NCBI GenBank assembly: GCA_023253905.1 | Contig: JALREG010000292.1 | Span: 1 to 6,377, forward strand | Length of the DNA: 6,377 nucleotides | DNA from: Burkholderiaceae bacterium | GTDB lineage: Bacteria > Pseudomonadota > Gammaproteobacteria > Burkholderiales > Burkholderiaceae | Reading direction: 5' to 3' | In this document: in pieces, positions 5,787-6,377 of the stretch | Numbering within the stretch: the stretch's first letter is position 1 | How the letters are laid out: the number at the start of each line of letters is the position of its first letter | Translations under genes and position numbers: made by a program | Notes under the pieces: generated by a model | What the model saw: only the letters and a program-made list of their open reading frames with translations | What the model was told of the DNA's origin: nothing | Databases searched by the model: none

Positions 5787-6377
5787 GCAGCACATAGGGC
5801 AGGATCCCGCCGTGCTTGTAGTAATCGACCTCGATCGCGGTATCAATTCGCGACAACAGCTTCACCTTCTGGGTCGATCCGTCGGCGCGACGAATCACCA
5901 GCGTGATGTCCTGCTGCGGCTTGAGTTCGTCCGGCACTTCGATATCAAAGGTTTCGTCGCCGTTGATACCCAGTGACTGCCATGAATCGGAGCCCTTGAA
6001 CTGCAGCGGCAGCACGCCCATGCCAACCAGGTTCGAGCGGTGAATGCGCTCGAAGCTTCGCGCGACGACCGCGCGAACGCCCAGAAGCTGGGTGCCCTTG
6101 GCAGCCCAATCGCGGGAAGAGCCTGTGCCGTATTCCTCGCCACCGAAGATCACGGTGGGGGTACCTTGCGCGACATAGCGCATGGCTGCGTCGTAGATGG
6201 ACAATTTTTCGCCGCTGGGCTGCAGGAGCGTGACGCCGCCTTCCTCGCGGCTGCCATCGGCCGCAGCCGGGAGCATCAGGTTCTTGATTCGGACGTTGGC
6301 AAAGGTGCCGCGCATCATCACTTCATGGTTACCGCGACGCGAACCATAGCTGTTGAAGTCAGCCTTGGCCACGCCGT
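5767..6377 (-). CDS. acnA: Aconitate hydratase AcnA, C-terminal swivel domain (5' end outside window)
   Basis: Aconitase A interconverts citrate and isocitrate through cis-aconitate in the TCA cycle, using a [4Fe-4S] cluster in the cytoplasm. Only the last ~203 residues are present, covering the C-terminal swivel domain; the three cluster Cys lie outside the window. Hallmarks are [22 protein letters not shown] near the left end of the fragment, then [26 protein letters not shown] (with the substrate-binding SSRDW), [20 protein letters not shown], and the ending [25 protein letters not shown]. The GTG at 6372-6370 is an internal Val, not a start. The sequence follows the AcnA/IRP type closely and has no missing motif in the visible part. 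The gene converges on the arsenosugar operon with 19 bases between stop codons and appears functionally unrelated to it. Its extreme 3' end has been reworked by a small tandem duplication. Confidence 0.97.
   Translation of the reverse strand, partial: GVAKADFNSYGSRRGNHEVMMRGTFANVRIKNLMLPAAADGSREEGGVTLLQPSGEKLSIYDAAMRYVAQGTPTVIFGGEEYGTGSSRDWAAKGTQLLGVRAVVARSFERIHRSNLVGMGVLPLQFKGSDSWQSLGINGDETFDIEVPDELKPQQDITLVIRRADGSTQKVKLLSRIDTAIEVDYYKHGGILPYVLRDLLAA

Overview
The window is GC-rich bacterial chromosome, almost entirely coding. The aconitase fragment at the right edge reads like betaproteobacterial or related gammaproteobacterial AcnA, so a beta- or gammaproteobacterium is the best guess. That is judged from sequence style, not from a search.

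Positions 1-5747 hold one plus-strand gene train: the 3' end of arsS (radical SAM protein of the arsenosugar type), a calcineurin-like phosphoesterase with altered metal ligands, a TVP38/TMEM64 (VTT) membrane domain fused to a pyridine-nucleotide-disulfide oxidoreductase, a fusion of the two 'arsenosugar biosynthesis' glycosyltransferase families (TIGR04283 then TIGR04282/DUF2064), and an exported DUF3047 protein. The last three starts overlap the preceding stop codons by 8, 4 and 4 bases, so these genes are probably translationally coupled in one operon. The 95-base gap after arsS is the only loose join; it holds a G7 run, a small hairpin and a possible N-terminal frameshift.

Positions 5767-6377 hold the C-terminal swivel domain of aconitase (acnA) on the minus strand, converging on the operon with only 19 bases between the two stops. 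A 16-bp tandem duplication covers the acnA stop codon, and a hairpin lies inside the end of the DUF3047 gene.

Working model (inference): the operon makes or handles an organoarsenic compound such as an arsenosugar, or a related conjugate. ArsS performs the radical step, the two glycosyltransferase domains act on the sugar part, the VTT-oxidoreductase supplies membrane-linked redox chemistry, and the phosphoesterase-like and DUF3047 proteins have unknown roles. The upstream end of the operon, where an arsenite methyltransferase might be expected, is outside the window. No RNA gene, CRISPR array, insertion sequence or attachment site was seen.
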